Shown one piece after another: positions 9,220-17,790 of a stretch of DNA of 64,000 bases. Position 1 is the stretch's first letter. Every line of letters starts with the position of its first letter. Origin of the DNA: Alkalinema pantanalense. GTDB lineage: Bacteria; Cyanobacteriota; Cyanobacteriia; Leptolyngbyales; Leptolyngbyaceae. The stretch lies in assembly GCF_050753345.1 (NCBI RefSeq), contig NZ_JBLZFX010000020.1, forward strand, positions 9,151 through 73,150, given 5' to 3'. The position numbers were made by a program, and so were the translations under genes. The notes below the pieces were generated by a model. That model had not been told where the DNA came from. It saw nothing but the letters and a program-made list of their open reading frames with translations, and did not search any database.

Positions 9220-9442
9220 GTTTTGTGAAGGGTACTAGTGAAGAAATCTTTACGTTGTTAAATGTGATTTACATTACAGATTGAATTCTCAAGAAATGTA
9301 AATTTCATGCTTAACGGTAAGGAACTCCTAATTCACCAATTCCTGACAGGGAACAGTTTTGACGTGATTGTTAAGCGATTTTTGATAGAATAGATTTTTA
9401 CAAAACTAAATCAAGTTTTTATACGGGGTAGGAGAGGATTGC

Positions 9443-9808
9443 ATGGCAGGTCTATTTGGATTTGGGAAAAATAACGATCAAGAGCCTCAATCCAAGGAAA
9501 GTTTCTTCTTGGATGATGATGCTGCGCGATCCATGGGCAATACCGACTACATGCGGCAGTCCAAAAAGATCCGTCGGACATTCCCGAAGAGCGCCAATGG
9601 TGAAGAGTTTGAGATTGTCAAGGAAGTGTCCGCAGCGGACCAAACGGTTTTCAATAGTCAGAACGGTAGTTTTTCGGCTACTAGCTCTACCTCAGCCTCG
9701 AAGGCTACGGAGAATGGTGCTGCTGGCAGCCAAGAAACTCAAGAACGGCGCAAACTGGATACCAGCATGGATATGTTCCGCAACATGGCCAAAGACATGC
9801 GCCGCTAA
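9443..9808 (+). CDS. Conserved hypothetical protein, soluble, cyanobacterial type
   Basis: A 121-residue protein with no known domain. The first 70 residues (MAGLFGFGKNNDQEPQ, SFFLDDDAARSMGNTDYMR, KIRRTFPKS) look conserved in cyanobacteria by memory. Residues 70-100 are Ser/Thr/Ala rich and likely disordered. The C-terminus is a basic amphipathic segment (LDTSMDMFRNMAKDMRR). GGTAGGAGAGG ends about 5 bases before the ATG, which supports the start. It is monocistronic, with a clear terminator at 9842. I do not recognise a function. Confidence 0.8.
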   Translation: MAGLFGFGKNNDQEPQSKESFFLDDDAARSMGNTDYMRQSKKIRRTFPKSANGEEFEIVKEVSAADQTVFNSQNGSFSATSSTSASKATENGAAGSQETQERRKLDTSMDMFRNMAKDMRR

Positions 9809-9841
9809 TTGAGTCGTAATTGATTCAAGGGAGCGATTTTT

Positions 9842-9871
9842 AAGAGACCCACCATAGTGGGTCTCTTTTTG
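9842..9871 (+). terminator. Rho-independent terminator
   Basis: Perfect stem AAGAGACCCAC / GTGGGTCTCTT with a CATA loop, followed by TTTTGTT. It lies 35 bases after the preceding stop codon. Confidence 0.9.
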
Positions 9872-9992
9872 TTGGACATTGGTAATTTCTATGGTCGGTT
9901 GCCGGATAATCGGCCAGTTTCGCGATCGTTCCTTGGTAGGCTAAAGCAAGCATCAGTTCATCGTTTTTCCTATTGCGGTTGCATTGTTGGTT

Positions 9993-11315
9993 ATGAATAC
10001 TCGCCCCAAAATTATTGTGCTAGATGATGATCCCACTGGCTCTCAGACGGTTCATAGCTGTCTGTTGTTGATGCATTGGGATGTGGAAACTTTAAAGTTG
10101 GGATTGCGAGATGAGGCACCCATTTTTTTCGTGTTAACCAATACACGATCGCTCCCGGCGGAACAGGCCGCAGCGGTAACGCGGGAAGTCTGTCGCAATC
10201 TGAAAGCCGCGATCGCCGATGTGGGTTTACAAGATTTTCTGGTGGTGAGTCGATCGGATTCCACCCTGCGTGGCCATTACCCAATTGAAACCGATGTGAT
10301 TGCCGAGGAACTGGGGGGATTTGATGCCCATTTCTTGACGCCTGCCTTTTTTGAGGGCGGTCGCACGACGCGGGACAGCATCCACTACCTCAAGGTGAAT
10401 GGTGTAGATACTCCGGTGCACGAAACAGAATTTGCCAGAGATTCCGTCTTTGGGTACAGCCATAGCTATCTTCCTGACTACGTTGAGGAGAAAACCCAAG
10501 GGCGCATTGCCGCTAGCCAAGTGGAACGATTTTTGTTGGCGGATATTCGATCGGGCGTACTCGATCGCCTGTTGCAGCTCACCCAGAATTGCTGTGCGGT
10601 GGTGGATGCGGAAACTCAAGCAGATCTGAATCAATTTGCAGCAGATGTTTTGGCCGCTGCCTCCCAGGGCAAGCGCTTTTTGTTCCGCAGTGCAGCAAGT
10701 TTACTCACCGCCTTAGCGAACTTGCCGCCCCAACCGATCGCGCCGGAGGAGATGGCTAGTTACGTCCGAGAGGGCAAGCCGGGGGCTGTGATTGTTGGTT
10801 CCCATGTGAAGAAGACAACGGAGCAATTAGCCAACCTATTGCAAGCCCCGGGAACGGTGGGGGTGGAAGTCGAAGTAGGCCGTTTGTTAGACCCAGATCC
10901 CGCAATTCCTGGGCAACTCTTGGCCGAAATTTACGATCGGGTCAGCCAAATCCACCAAGCGGGACAAACGGCGGTGGTTTACACCAGTCGGAAGGAACTG
11001 ACCTTTGACGATGTGCAGACTCGGCTGAAATTTGGGGAAGCCGTCTCAAATTTACTGATGGATGTAATTCGCCATTTACCAGAGGATATCGGCTTTTTGA
11101 TTAGCAAAGGCGGCATTACCTCCAACGACACCCTGAGCCAAGGATTAGCGCTGCAAACCGCCTATCTGTTGGGGCAGGTGATTCCTGGGGTATCGATGGT
11201 ACGCACCTCCGAGACGCATCCGCAGTTTCCCAATTTACCGATCGTACTCTTTCCTGGCAACGTGGGTGATGGAATGGCGTTGACTCAGGTTTATCAGCGC
11301 TTGAGTCAACGTTGA
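9993..11315 (+). CDS. Four-carbon acid sugar kinase family protein (DUF1537/OtnK-like)
   Basis: Member of the DUF1537 family, whose characterised members (OtnK, DtnK) phosphorylate four-carbon sugar acids such as 3-oxo-tetronate. The N-terminal domain begins with IIVLDDDPTGSQTVH, the family's DDDxTG signature, followed by SRSDSTLRGHYP near residue 85. The C-terminal nucleotide-binding domain carries ISKGGITSNDTL and VLFPGNVGD. At 440 residues the length is usual. In-frame TTG codons at 9984 and 9987 exist, but the ATG at 9993 is preferred. Cyanobacterial members lack the usual catabolic neighbours (dehydrogenase, aldolase), as here, so the natural substrate is uncertain. Confidence 0.87.
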   Translation: MNTRPKIIVLDDDPTGSQTVHSCLLLMHWDVETLKLGLRDEAPIFFVLTNTRSLPAEQAAAVTREVCRNLKAAIADVGLQDFLVVSRSDSTLRGHYPIETDVIAEELGGFDAHFLTPAFFEGGRTTRDSIHYLKVNGVDTPVHETEFARDSVFGYSHSYLPDYVEEKTQGRIAASQVERFLLADIRSGVLDRLLQLTQNCCAVVDAETQADLNQFAADVLAAASQGKRFLFRSAASLLTALANLPPQPIAPEEMASYVREGKPGAVIVGSHVKKTTEQLANLLQAPGTVGVEVEVGRLLDPDPAIPGQLLAEIYDRVSQIHQAGQTAVVYTSRKELTFDDVQTRLKFGEAVSNLLMDVIRHLPEDIGFLISKGGITSNDTLSQGLALQTAYLLGQVIPGVSMVRTSETHPQFPNLPIVLFPGNVGDGMALTQVYQRLSQR

Positions 11316-11446
11316 GTCTGTGGGATTGGATTTATTATTACGTCATCATAAAATCAGCGTTAATTACGGCATTAAGCTTAGTATTAAGCATGACATTAGA
11401 CTTAGCATTGAACGCTGAATAAATCACCGGATTGTAATCAAACGGA

Positions 11447-11490
11447 GTTGGCGGACGATCGTAGAATTCTCGATCGTCCGCCAACTGTTT
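11447..11490. terminator. Bidirectional terminator between convergent genes
   Basis: A perfect 15-bp stem, GTTGGCGGACGATCG / CGATCGTCCGCCAAC, with a nine-base loop. It sits between the convergent ends of the kinase-like gene and the DUF2330 gene. A weak T-run (TGTTTAAG) follows on the plus side; on the minus side the stem is followed by TCCGTTTGATT. Confidence 0.75.
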
Positions 11491-11537
11491 AAGAGCAATG
11501 GTTGATAGCAATACTAGCCGGAATTATCAGAATTACT

Positions 11538-12926
11538 TTAACCAAAGAAATTGAACCACACCCGATCGAACCAGCTAAAGTCCGCCAGCTTAATGGTTGG
11601 TAGCTTTTTGCGAATGTCGTTGATATTCCAACCCGTCAACTTGGATAATGTTTGAGCCTCCTGTTCAAAGCGGCGGGGCAAGGAAGCGCGATACCGTTTC
11701 CCCTCTGCACAGGTGGATGCCCCCAGGAATGGATGCTGCATCACATAACGACCTTGGAAGGTGTCCTGATTGTTTGTGGTTTGGAACATCAAATCTTCCG
11801 GGAATTTGTCGCGGGTGTAGCGTACATGCAGGCGGGTTAGGTAAACGCCGTTATTCACCACAGGGGGACGACGACGATTCCAAATTCCGGGGTTGGGCTC
11901 ATCACTTGATCGATCGAGCCAGAACACCCCTGCTTCCTTGAGTTCCTCTGGGCTGAGTGGATCGGCGGAACAGGGATCGCAATTGGCCATATTCCAGGCA
12001 TATTCTAAAAAGGCGACATTGCGATTTTCCCGATCGTAGGCAGTGCTGAACAGATCTTTGTAAAAGGGGCCGAACTCATTCTTGACGAATTCAGGAATAT
12101 TCACATTCGATGGGACTTGCACTGTGCGGTAGTTCGTCACTTCAGCACGCCCCTGGGGCGACAGAATGTAGACGATCAAATCCTGGGCCTGCTGAGCGTT
12201 CACCATGCCCAATCGAATGGGCAACATAAAGCGCGGCGATTCATAGGTCATTTGCAGAGGCCGCAGCCGGGTGAAGCCGGAATCCTCAAACTTATCGAGA
12301 TTCACCTTAGCCACAAAGAACTTCATCTTCTGCCGAATGTAAGGCCGCAGCAGTTTACGGGCACCCTCAGGAATTTTATAGTCGTTTTGCCGAAGCCAGG
12401 TTTCCAGGCCACCGGATTCCTTCGCACTGAGAATTAAAATGTCGTACTCGCCAACGCTAAATTTGGCTTCGATCGTCACACCGAAGGACTCATTGCGACG
12501 GGCTTTGCTTTCTCCGGCAGCTTGGGGCGCGGGAACCGCACCCATGGGGATCCGATCTTCCAATTCAAGCCGCTGGCAGGGATCGGGATCAAAATATTCC
12601 ACTAGTCGGGGGGAACTGAAGGCATCCAACCGTTCAATCAGAGCGGGATTGGCGACTTTGACCTGTTCCTTTTTCAGCACGACGGGCACGGGCACTACGA
12701 TCGCGAAATCCTTGACCTCACCTTGGTAATCATTGGCCATGGTCAATACAGTTTGATTGCCCTCACGGGCGATCGCCACTTGGGAGGCTTGGTTATAGAG
12801 CTTGGAATCTGCTTTTGCGACATAGAAGCCACAGAAGGCCCAAGCGGCTGGGACAACCGTTAAGCACAATGCTGTTGCAGCTAGAAAAGCTAACACAAAG
12901 TTTAATAGAGAGCAAAATGGTTTCAT
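11538..12926 (-). CDS. DUF2330 family exported protein
   Basis: A protein of about 462 residues of the DUF2330 family, function unknown. A signal peptide ends after the AWA before FCGFYV; the mature N-terminal FCGFYVAKADSKLYNQASQV is the family hallmark. Further conserved phrases are DFAIVVPVPVVL, FDPDPC, and a cysteine pair NCDPCSADP. At the C-terminus a WFDRVWFNFFG segment is hydrophobic but too short for a confident membrane anchor. An upstream TTG (12938) is in frame, but the ATG at 12926 precedes a typical signal peptide. It lies 88 bases downstream of the RnfD-like gene on the same strand, suggesting a two-gene operon and a link to a membrane redox or ion-transport function. Confidence 0.85.
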   Translation of the reverse strand: MKPFCSLLNFVLAFLAATALCLTVVPAAWAFCGFYVAKADSKLYNQASQVAIAREGNQTVLTMANDYQGEVKDFAIVVPVPVVLKKEQVKVANPALIERLDAFSSPRLVEYFDPDPCQRLELEDRIPMGAVPAPQAAGESKARRNESFGVTIEAKFSVGEYDILILSAKESGGLETWLRQNDYKIPEGARKLLRPYIRQKMKFFVAKVNLDKFEDSGFTRLRPLQMTYESPRFMLPIRLGMVNAQQAQDLIVYILSPQGRAEVTNYRTVQVPSNVNIPEFVKNEFGPFYKDLFSTAYDRENRNVAFLEYAWNMANCDPCSADPLSPEELKEAGVFWLDRSSDEPNPGIWNRRRPPVVNNGVYLTRLHVRYTRDKFPEDLMFQTTNNQDTFQGRYVMQHPFLGASTCAEGKRYRASLPRRFEQEAQTLSKLTGWNINDIRKKLPTIKLADFSWFDRVWFNFFG

Positions 12927-13014
12927 TGTTGTATCCAATCAATCTGCATAAATCAGTAAGTTGCTAATAAAATGACGAGAACTGAGTGTAAAAAACGCTG
13001 CGATCGAACAGATA

Positions 13015-13959
13015 TCAATCCAAGTTTTCACGATCGAGGGAGGAGGTTGCAGTCGGTAGCGGCACCCATTCAAAGCGATCGCCCTCAAACAGCCGATCTA
13101 GTAGCAAGCTCAAGGGAGCCAGGAGAAACAAGGCCCAAAAAACGGCTGTATTGAGGAAATAGACATTTCGTAAAACAAAGGTGAGTCCTGCGATCGCGGC
13201 GGCCCAAATCAAGCGAGCCGTTCGCGCATTGGGAATCGTTCTTGGATCGGTAATCATAAACAGCGCAAACATCACCAAAGATCCACTCATGAGGCGATGC
13301 CCCCAAACATCCCACGTCCAGCCCAGATAGAGGTTGCGAAAGGCTTCACAACCCACGTAGAACCCCAAAAATGCCACCGTCGTATCCCAGCGCCCTACCT
13401 TTTGCAACACCAGACCGCCACAGAGCAGAAAAAGCGCCGCATACCAAGCTGATTCTCCCCATTGCCCTGGCGACACCCAGGCGTGATGGGTCAGCAGTAA
13501 AACCGAAATAATGCCAAAGTTGGCGGGATTAAAAATATGTTTTTGGTTGACCCGCAGGATAAATTTAGACCCGATCGCCATGACGCAGGCTACGGCCATG
13601 GTTTCCCAGCGATCGACCCGCAGCAGGAGCGATAGACCCAGAGCGGTAATCAGAGCGCTGTAGTAAGTCGATGGTTGCAGAAGTCTCGGCCAGGACTGGG
13701 GCGGCTGTCCTGCCCGCGATGGTAGGAATTGGACGATCGACTGGGCGATCGCTTGGGTAAGGCTGCAAGTCCAGATCGCCACCAGGATAGTAGTGGGATG
13801 CAAAGTCCAATCGCGCGTTACTAGACCCAACAGTAAAAAGGCGCTGAGAAAGAGGAGTTGATATAGACGGGGATCTAGGGGCGTGGCCTGGGTTGCTGAA
13901 GAAACGTCAGCAGCAGCCAGCGGAACAAAGCCCGATGGGGATGTAGCAGTTTGGGACAT
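13015..13959 (-). CDS. RnfD/NqrB-family membrane protein
   Basis: Polytopic membrane protein with about eight to nine hydrophobic segments, matching the NQR2/RnfD family (membrane subunits of Na+-translocating NADH:quinone reductase and of the Rnf complex). Visible family patterns are KHIFNPANFGI near the middle and MFALFMITDPRTIP in the last third. At 315 residues it resembles stand-alone RnfD-like proteins. Cyanobacteria generally do not carry complete Rnf or Nqr operons, and none of the other subunits is adjacent, so its electron-transfer role is doubtful. The TTG at 13974 is a possible alternative start; the ATG at 13959 is chosen. Expressed with the downstream DUF2330 gene, by layout. 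Confidence 0.85.
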   Translation of the reverse strand: MSQTATSPSGFVPLAAADVSSATQATPLDPRLYQLLFLSAFLLLGLVTRDWTLHPTTILVAIWTCSLTQAIAQSIVQFLPSRAGQPPQSWPRLLQPSTYYSALITALGLSLLLRVDRWETMAVACVMAIGSKFILRVNQKHIFNPANFGIISVLLLTHHAWVSPGQWGESAWYAALFLLCGGLVLQKVGRWDTTVAFLGFYVGCEAFRNLYLGWTWDVWGHRLMSGSLVMFALFMITDPRTIPNARTARLIWAAAIAGLTFVLRNVYFLNTAVFWALFLLAPLSLLLDRLFEGDRFEWVPLPTATSSLDRENLD

Positions 13960-14630
13960 GGTTGTGAGGTACAAACTGTAGCTGAATTATGCCTCCCATC
14001 GCTGATCACCTATGCGCCGTTACAGTTTATGTAACATCTCTGTTTTATTCCCTGCGAACTAGGGATTACTAGATTTTACAAGACCTCAAAGTTTCGTGAT
14101 CTTGCACGGAATTAACCCAATTTTCTGGGATCTAATGTTTCGCGATCGCCCGATCGTGGTTTGTCCAAACGCTAACCTGTCCTTCAGATCTTGCACCACG
14201 GCCATACACCCAAGTACTAGGAGTCCGTTGTGTGCTGAAAATTCCCACCCCATGGAGTTGGGTAGTGCCCTGACGTAAAGGATAGAGAAAATAACCTTAA
14301 GCTGAAAGGTCTTTGCTACAAAGCTTTCGACGAAGTCTGATTATTCTTCATCCTTTAAGAAATAGGACTCCCCCCCGCCGGGGTTCATACCCCTTTGATT
14401 ACCTATTAGAGTTGATACAGAAGAATAGTTGAGGACGATATCGGGTTTGCCACACAAATTGCATCAGGTTGTAAGGCATCAATCGCGATCGTAAAATTAT
14501 GCTTCAAGAATGAGATTGCATAACCTCCCTAGACTCGAAACTTAAACCTCTACAAAGCGACCTAAATCGCGACCTGAGTCATAATTGCTTCTATTCACGA
14601 CTGAGCTTCTTGCCTTTCCCCAAGATATTT
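13960..14630. other. Intergenic region, no supported gene
   Basis: About 670 bases between divergent genes. A run of seven Cs followed by GCCGGGG lies at 14370-14381. No coding frame has a ribosome binding site or recognisable sequence, and no tRNA fold was found despite a GGGGTTCATACCCC palindrome at 14379-14393. Confidence 0.5.
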
Positions 14631-15386
14631 ATGAATTTCACCAGCATTTCTTCTTTATCTGCAAAACTAGCTTTGTCTGCTTTATCGCTTGCTGTCATCA
14701 ATACAATGATGATGACTAAAGCTAACGCTCGTTGGCAATGCCCAGTCGGGGTGCCAGATCCTAGCAGCGGACAACCCAATAAGTCGGGGGTTGCGTGCGC
14801 GTGGGTAGAAGATACACCAGCGATCAATGGCCCCCTGCCTGAACCCACTAAACCCGAACCCAGCCCACTCAAACTTCCTCCCGACCCAGCAATGATGAAA
14901 GTGCTAGACTCGCTGGTTAAACGGGCAGAATTTGAAGCAAAATACGGAAGAATTCTGTTTTACGAGCCTAACGTAGGAATCTGGTTAATGACTTCCGAAG
15001 GGGATGGAACGGGGAAAAATTGTGCCGTCTCATTTACCGAAACCCCTAAAGTATCCAACATTGTCTTGTTCTCTGGCCCGGCTCAAAAGGGAGCAGGTGC
15101 CATCCTCTTTCAAGGAATTGGAATGCCTGCAACCCCTGAAATCAAAGAGATTCAACCCACTCTCACCTTTAAAGGCTCTGAACCTGCACCCATTAATGCA
15201 GCATTGATACCCTACGGCAAGAATTCTGGCATTCTGGTCTTAACTGACATGGTGGGGATGATGCGTCGTGCAAATGCAGAGAATGAAGTCACACTGCAAC
15301 TGGATGGCAAAGAAGTTTTTCGTGCCAGTATGACTGGATTTATGAAAGCAAGAAGCGCCATGCTTGAATGTATGAAGGCTGAATAG
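14631..15386 (+). CDS. Exported protein of unknown function
   Basis: A 251-residue protein with a clear signal peptide (core LALSALSLAVI, likely cleavage after ANA), a proline-rich linker (residues about 55-90, PEPTKPEPSPLKLPPDP) and a folded domain from about 95 on. Four cysteines are spread as WQCPVG, VACAWV, KNCAVS and LECMKAE, compatible with two disulphides in an oxidising compartment. A TTG at 14610 extends the frame by seven codons, but the ATG at 14631 directly starts the signal peptide. I do not recognise the domain. It is flanked by repeats and by another unknown membrane protein, so this is an accessory-looking stretch. Confidence 0.75.
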   Translation: MNFTSISSLSAKLALSALSLAVINTMMMTKANARWQCPVGVPDPSSGQPNKSGVACAWVEDTPAINGPLPEPTKPEPSPLKLPPDPAMMKVLDSLVKRAEFEAKYGRILFYEPNVGIWLMTSEGDGTGKNCAVSFTETPKVSNIVLFSGPAQKGAGAILFQGIGMPATPEIKEIQPTLTFKGSEPAPINAALIPYGKNSGILVLTDMVGMMRRANAENEVTLQLDGKEVFRASMTGFMKARSAMLECMKAE

Positions 15387-15779
15387 TGAGTACCATCGGA
15401 AATTGGGCGCAAAATTACGATCGATCGTTTCGTCAGGAGTTCATCCATAGATCAGTATTTTGAGGGCGATCGTGGGATTAAGAACCAGGGGGCGATCGCC
15501 TTTTCCGAAAGATCACCCACAGCAGCTAAGGCCGAACTTTAGCCCTCCAGGTTATGAGTTCAAGGTAGTGGTTTGAACCTCACCGATAAAAATTACAGCT
15601 TCAGCCCTTAGGGAACAGTGCATAAATAAAATCCCAATTGGGTAGGGGTAGGAGAGTAAAAGGGTAGGAGGGTAGGGGAATGAAGAGGGGATATTATTTC
15701 TTTGCAAATCCCTTAGTAGACTTCAGCCCTTAGTCAATCATAGAGCAGTCGTTTCAGGTGTACAGGTGGGATAAACATA
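15387..15779. other. Intergenic region holding a repeat
   Basis: About 390 bases. Apart from the family B element there is a short GCGATCG-rich segment (15460-15500) and a possible ribosome binding site for the next gene. No gene is supported. Confidence 0.55.
15607..15715 (+). mobile_element. MITE-like element, family B copy 1
   Basis: About 109 bp. The left end CTTAGGGAACAGTGCATAAA and the reverse complement of the right end (CTAAGGGATTTGCAAAGAAA) form an imperfect terminal inverted repeat of about 24 bp. The middle is G-rich with repeated GGGTAGGAG-type units and no coding potential. A 13-bp direct repeat, CTTCAGCCCTTAG, occurs at 15599-15611 and 15721-15733, overlapping or flanking the ends, possibly a target duplication. 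Related copies are at 20555 and 63930. Confidence 0.7.
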
Positions 15780-16103
15780 ATGTGGAAGTTCATTTCCTTA
15801 GCACTTAAACATCTCCTGTCTACTGGTTTATCCATTGTCGCTGTCTTTGTATCAGGATTCGCCTGTGGATTAGCTCGTGGAGCTTTACGGGGTAGGTATA
15901 CGGATGTGGGGGGAGTGCAAATGTATGAAAACGACAGCATGGCAACTTTTGTTGGTTTCTTAGTATTCTTAATCCTTCTGTTCGGGTTGCTATACGCCCT
16001 TCAACGTACAATCAGTCAGAATTTACGATGGCTTCCTTATCTCGTAGCGATGATGACCTGTATTTCCGCTAGTCCATTTCTTTTCGTCGTACTTTTTTGG
16101 TAA
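15780..16103 (+). CDS. Small membrane protein, hypothetical
   Basis: A 107-residue protein with three hydrophobic stretches: about 10-35 (LLSTGLSIVAVFVSGFACG), 55-73 (ATFVGFLVFLILLFGLLYAL) and 84-107 (LPYLVAMMTCISASPFLFVV). Between the first two is a polar loop (RGRYTDVGGVQMYENDS). CAGGTGGG lies about 12 bases before the ATG. No family recognised. The hydrophobicity pattern and lack of stops make it a plausible gene, but it lies among repeats and has no supporting neighbour, so it could be a lineage-specific gene or chance. Confidence 0.5.
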   Translation: MWKFISLALKHLLSTGLSIVAVFVSGFACGLARGALRGRYTDVGGVQMYENDSMATFVGFLVFLILLFGLLYALQRTISQNLRWLPYLVAMMTCISASPFLFVVLFW

Positions 16104-16383
16104 TCAATCAAAGTGTTCAATACAAAAGGGGAGGAGTGCAAAAGGGCTAATATAACTTTGCTGCTGGAGCAATTTGTATCTGCCTCGTGCAATCAATGTT
16201 GATAGATGTTCAACGCTAAGTAACCGATCGTGCTACACCTCACCCATTTCCACAACCGTAGACAGAGAACCCTGGGCAATTGTGGGCCGATCGCTGCCAA
16301 CAAGGTAGGACTATAATACGATCGAAGCTCCATCTCCAAAGCAAACCATCCACCATTCAACCCTCTCAGATTGAAGTAAGCCC

Positions 16384-16770
16384 ATGACCATCCTTGCCTT
16401 CACCGACGCCAAAGTTTTAGACGACAAACTCTCCAACCGTTTCATTGAACTAGACGAAACTGGATATTTCTTGATTTACCTCGATCGGGCCGCCGGCCAC
16501 ATCTGCGCCGATCTCTACAGCAACACCATCAACGACAAAGGCTTAGCCTGCGACCCCGCGACCGGAGAACCCCTCCCCTGCAACGCCAAACTGGAACGCA
16601 AACCGATCGCCGTCTTTCGCGGTAGAACTGCCAAAGAACTCTGCATCGAACTGTTTGAAAAACCCGAACCTTCAATCACGCTGAGATTAGACCACGCAGC
16701 CTACTTAGGTCGGGAATTTGTACGGGCAGAAATCGCCCTCTACAACGGCCAAGAATACGTACAAGATTAA
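16384..16770 (+). CDS. DUF4346 domain protein
   Basis: A 128-residue soluble protein of the DUF4346 family, conserved across cyanobacteria; function unknown. Conserved phrases are ELDETGYFLIYLDR, a GLACDPATGEP segment, FRGRTAKELCIELFE and RLDHAAYLGREFVRAE near the end. It covers the whole family length. The start lies just after a purine-rich TTGAAGTAAG. It converges on psb32 with a terminator hairpin between. DUF4346 also occurs in archaeal methyltransferase-related proteins, which does not define its role here. Confidence 0.85.
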   Translation: MTILAFTDAKVLDDKLSNRFIELDETGYFLIYLDRAAGHICADLYSNTINDKGLACDPATGEPLPCNAKLERKPIAVFRGRTAKELCIELFEKPEPSITLRLDHAAYLGREFVRAEIALYNGQEYVQD

Positions 16771-16808
16771 GCGACCCAACTTATCAAACGATCGAATTAA
16801 TCCAAAAA

Positions 16809-16846
16809 CAAACCAGCGTAAATACTTTCATTCACGCTGGTTTATT
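16809..16846. terminator. Terminator between convergent genes
   Basis: Inverted repeat AACCAGCGT (16811-16819) and ACGCTGGTT (16834-16842), extended by AAA/TTT on the outside, followed by TATTGCTT. It can serve the DUF4346 gene on plus and psb32 on minus. Confidence 0.75.
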
Positions 16847-16909
16847 GCTTGATCACGATAGTTTCGATCGCACGAGTTGCAATAGATCGATTATTGACTT
16901 TGCCTAAAA

Positions 16910-17623
16910 TTACCGATTGCCTAAGTAAACATAAAGATAATAGGTCGCCATCGGAATCGCCGTCGCCAATACCAACAACACAATTACCCAGACCGTTGCA
17001 TTACTTTCCTCCGTTTCCTCCGGCGAAGCGAACGTACTTTCTACATTCACCGTATCCTGCACTTCAGGGGGGCCGGGATCTTCTTTACCAGACAGCACCG
17101 CCGCAATGCGATCGGTTGCATCATTAAACGCCTGGTTGTAGCGATTACCATACTTCAGCGGCACCAAAACCGTTTCCTTCGCCACACTCTCAGCAATCTC
17201 ATCCGTCAGCCGCGCCTTTGCGCCGTCTCCCACAACGACCGCAGTATTGTCCGTCAAAACATCGATCGCGACTAGCGTGACATTCTTCTGATCAGCCGCC
17301 TCGGGAAACCACCGCTGGAACAATGCCTGGGCAAAGCTCTCGATCGTCTCTTCGTAATCCAAGCGACGGATCGTCACCACATAAACTTCTTGACCAGTGG
17401 CCTTTTCCAGATCCCGAAACGTTCCATTAATATGGCCTTCCGTGGCACGGCTCAGTACTTCCGCCTGATCCACCACATGGGAATTTTCTTCAAAATCCGG
17501 CACTTCGTAGATGCTGGTCGCCCAGGCAGGAGCCAGGAACAGTTGTGTCGCCAACAGGCACATCAGACCGATCGCGCAAAGCCGCCGGAGGGCTTGGCCA
17601 GTCTGGTGGAAAAGATGACTCAT
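16910..17623 (-). CDS. psb32: TPM-domain protein, Psb32 type
   Basis: A 237-residue thylakoid or periplasmic protein of the TPM family, matching cyanobacterial Psb32, implicated in protection and repair of photosystem II. A signal peptide or anchor (about 1-35, LCAIGLMCLLATQLFLAPAW) precedes the TPM domain (about 40-170), which opens with YEVPDFEENSHVVDQAEVL. The C-terminal membrane segment (about 210-233) is VIVLLVLATAIPMATYYLY. The domain is thus held on the lumenal or periplasmic face. A conserved VGDGAKARLTDE segment is present. Length is normal. Close to prxQ, which reads the opposite way, with a shared upstream region of about 165 bases. Confidence 0.85.
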   Translation of the reverse strand: MSHLFHQTGQALRRLCAIGLMCLLATQLFLAPAWATSIYEVPDFEENSHVVDQAEVLSRATEGHINGTFRDLEKATGQEVYVVTIRRLDYEETIESFAQALFQRWFPEAADQKNVTLVAIDVLTDNTAVVVGDGAKARLTDEIAESVAKETVLVPLKYGNRYNQAFNDATDRIAAVLSGKEDPGPPEVQDTVNVESTFASPEETEESNATVWVIVLLVLATAIPMATYYLYVYLGNR

Positions 17624-17790
17624 AAGTTCAAAATATTGCCATGATAATTCTTTTCACTAGGTTACCGTTTTCAGTGGTTCAAAAGATGAGCTAGCCCAGG
17701 AAAACCGATCTCAGCCCCTCCCCCAGCCATTTCGCATTGGAATTTTCCCAAGGTACAATCTTGAACAATAATCAAGAGGTTTTGAAGCAT

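Larger units (their letters stand above)
8697..9442. other. Intergenic region rich in repeats
   Basis: About 750 bases with no supported gene. It contains the 14-bp array at 8777-8818, two 19-20 bp units at 9016-9035 and 9036-9054 (AACACTTTTTTAAAAGATC with one T difference), and the MITE-like element at 9071-9219. The final 200 bases are AT rich and contain GATAGAATAGA near 9384, a possible -10 region for the next gene. Confidence 0.6.

Noticed and set aside
14370..14393. tRNA-like T arm (GGGGTTCATACCCC)
   Set aside because: No anticodon arm or acceptor stem can be folded around it.
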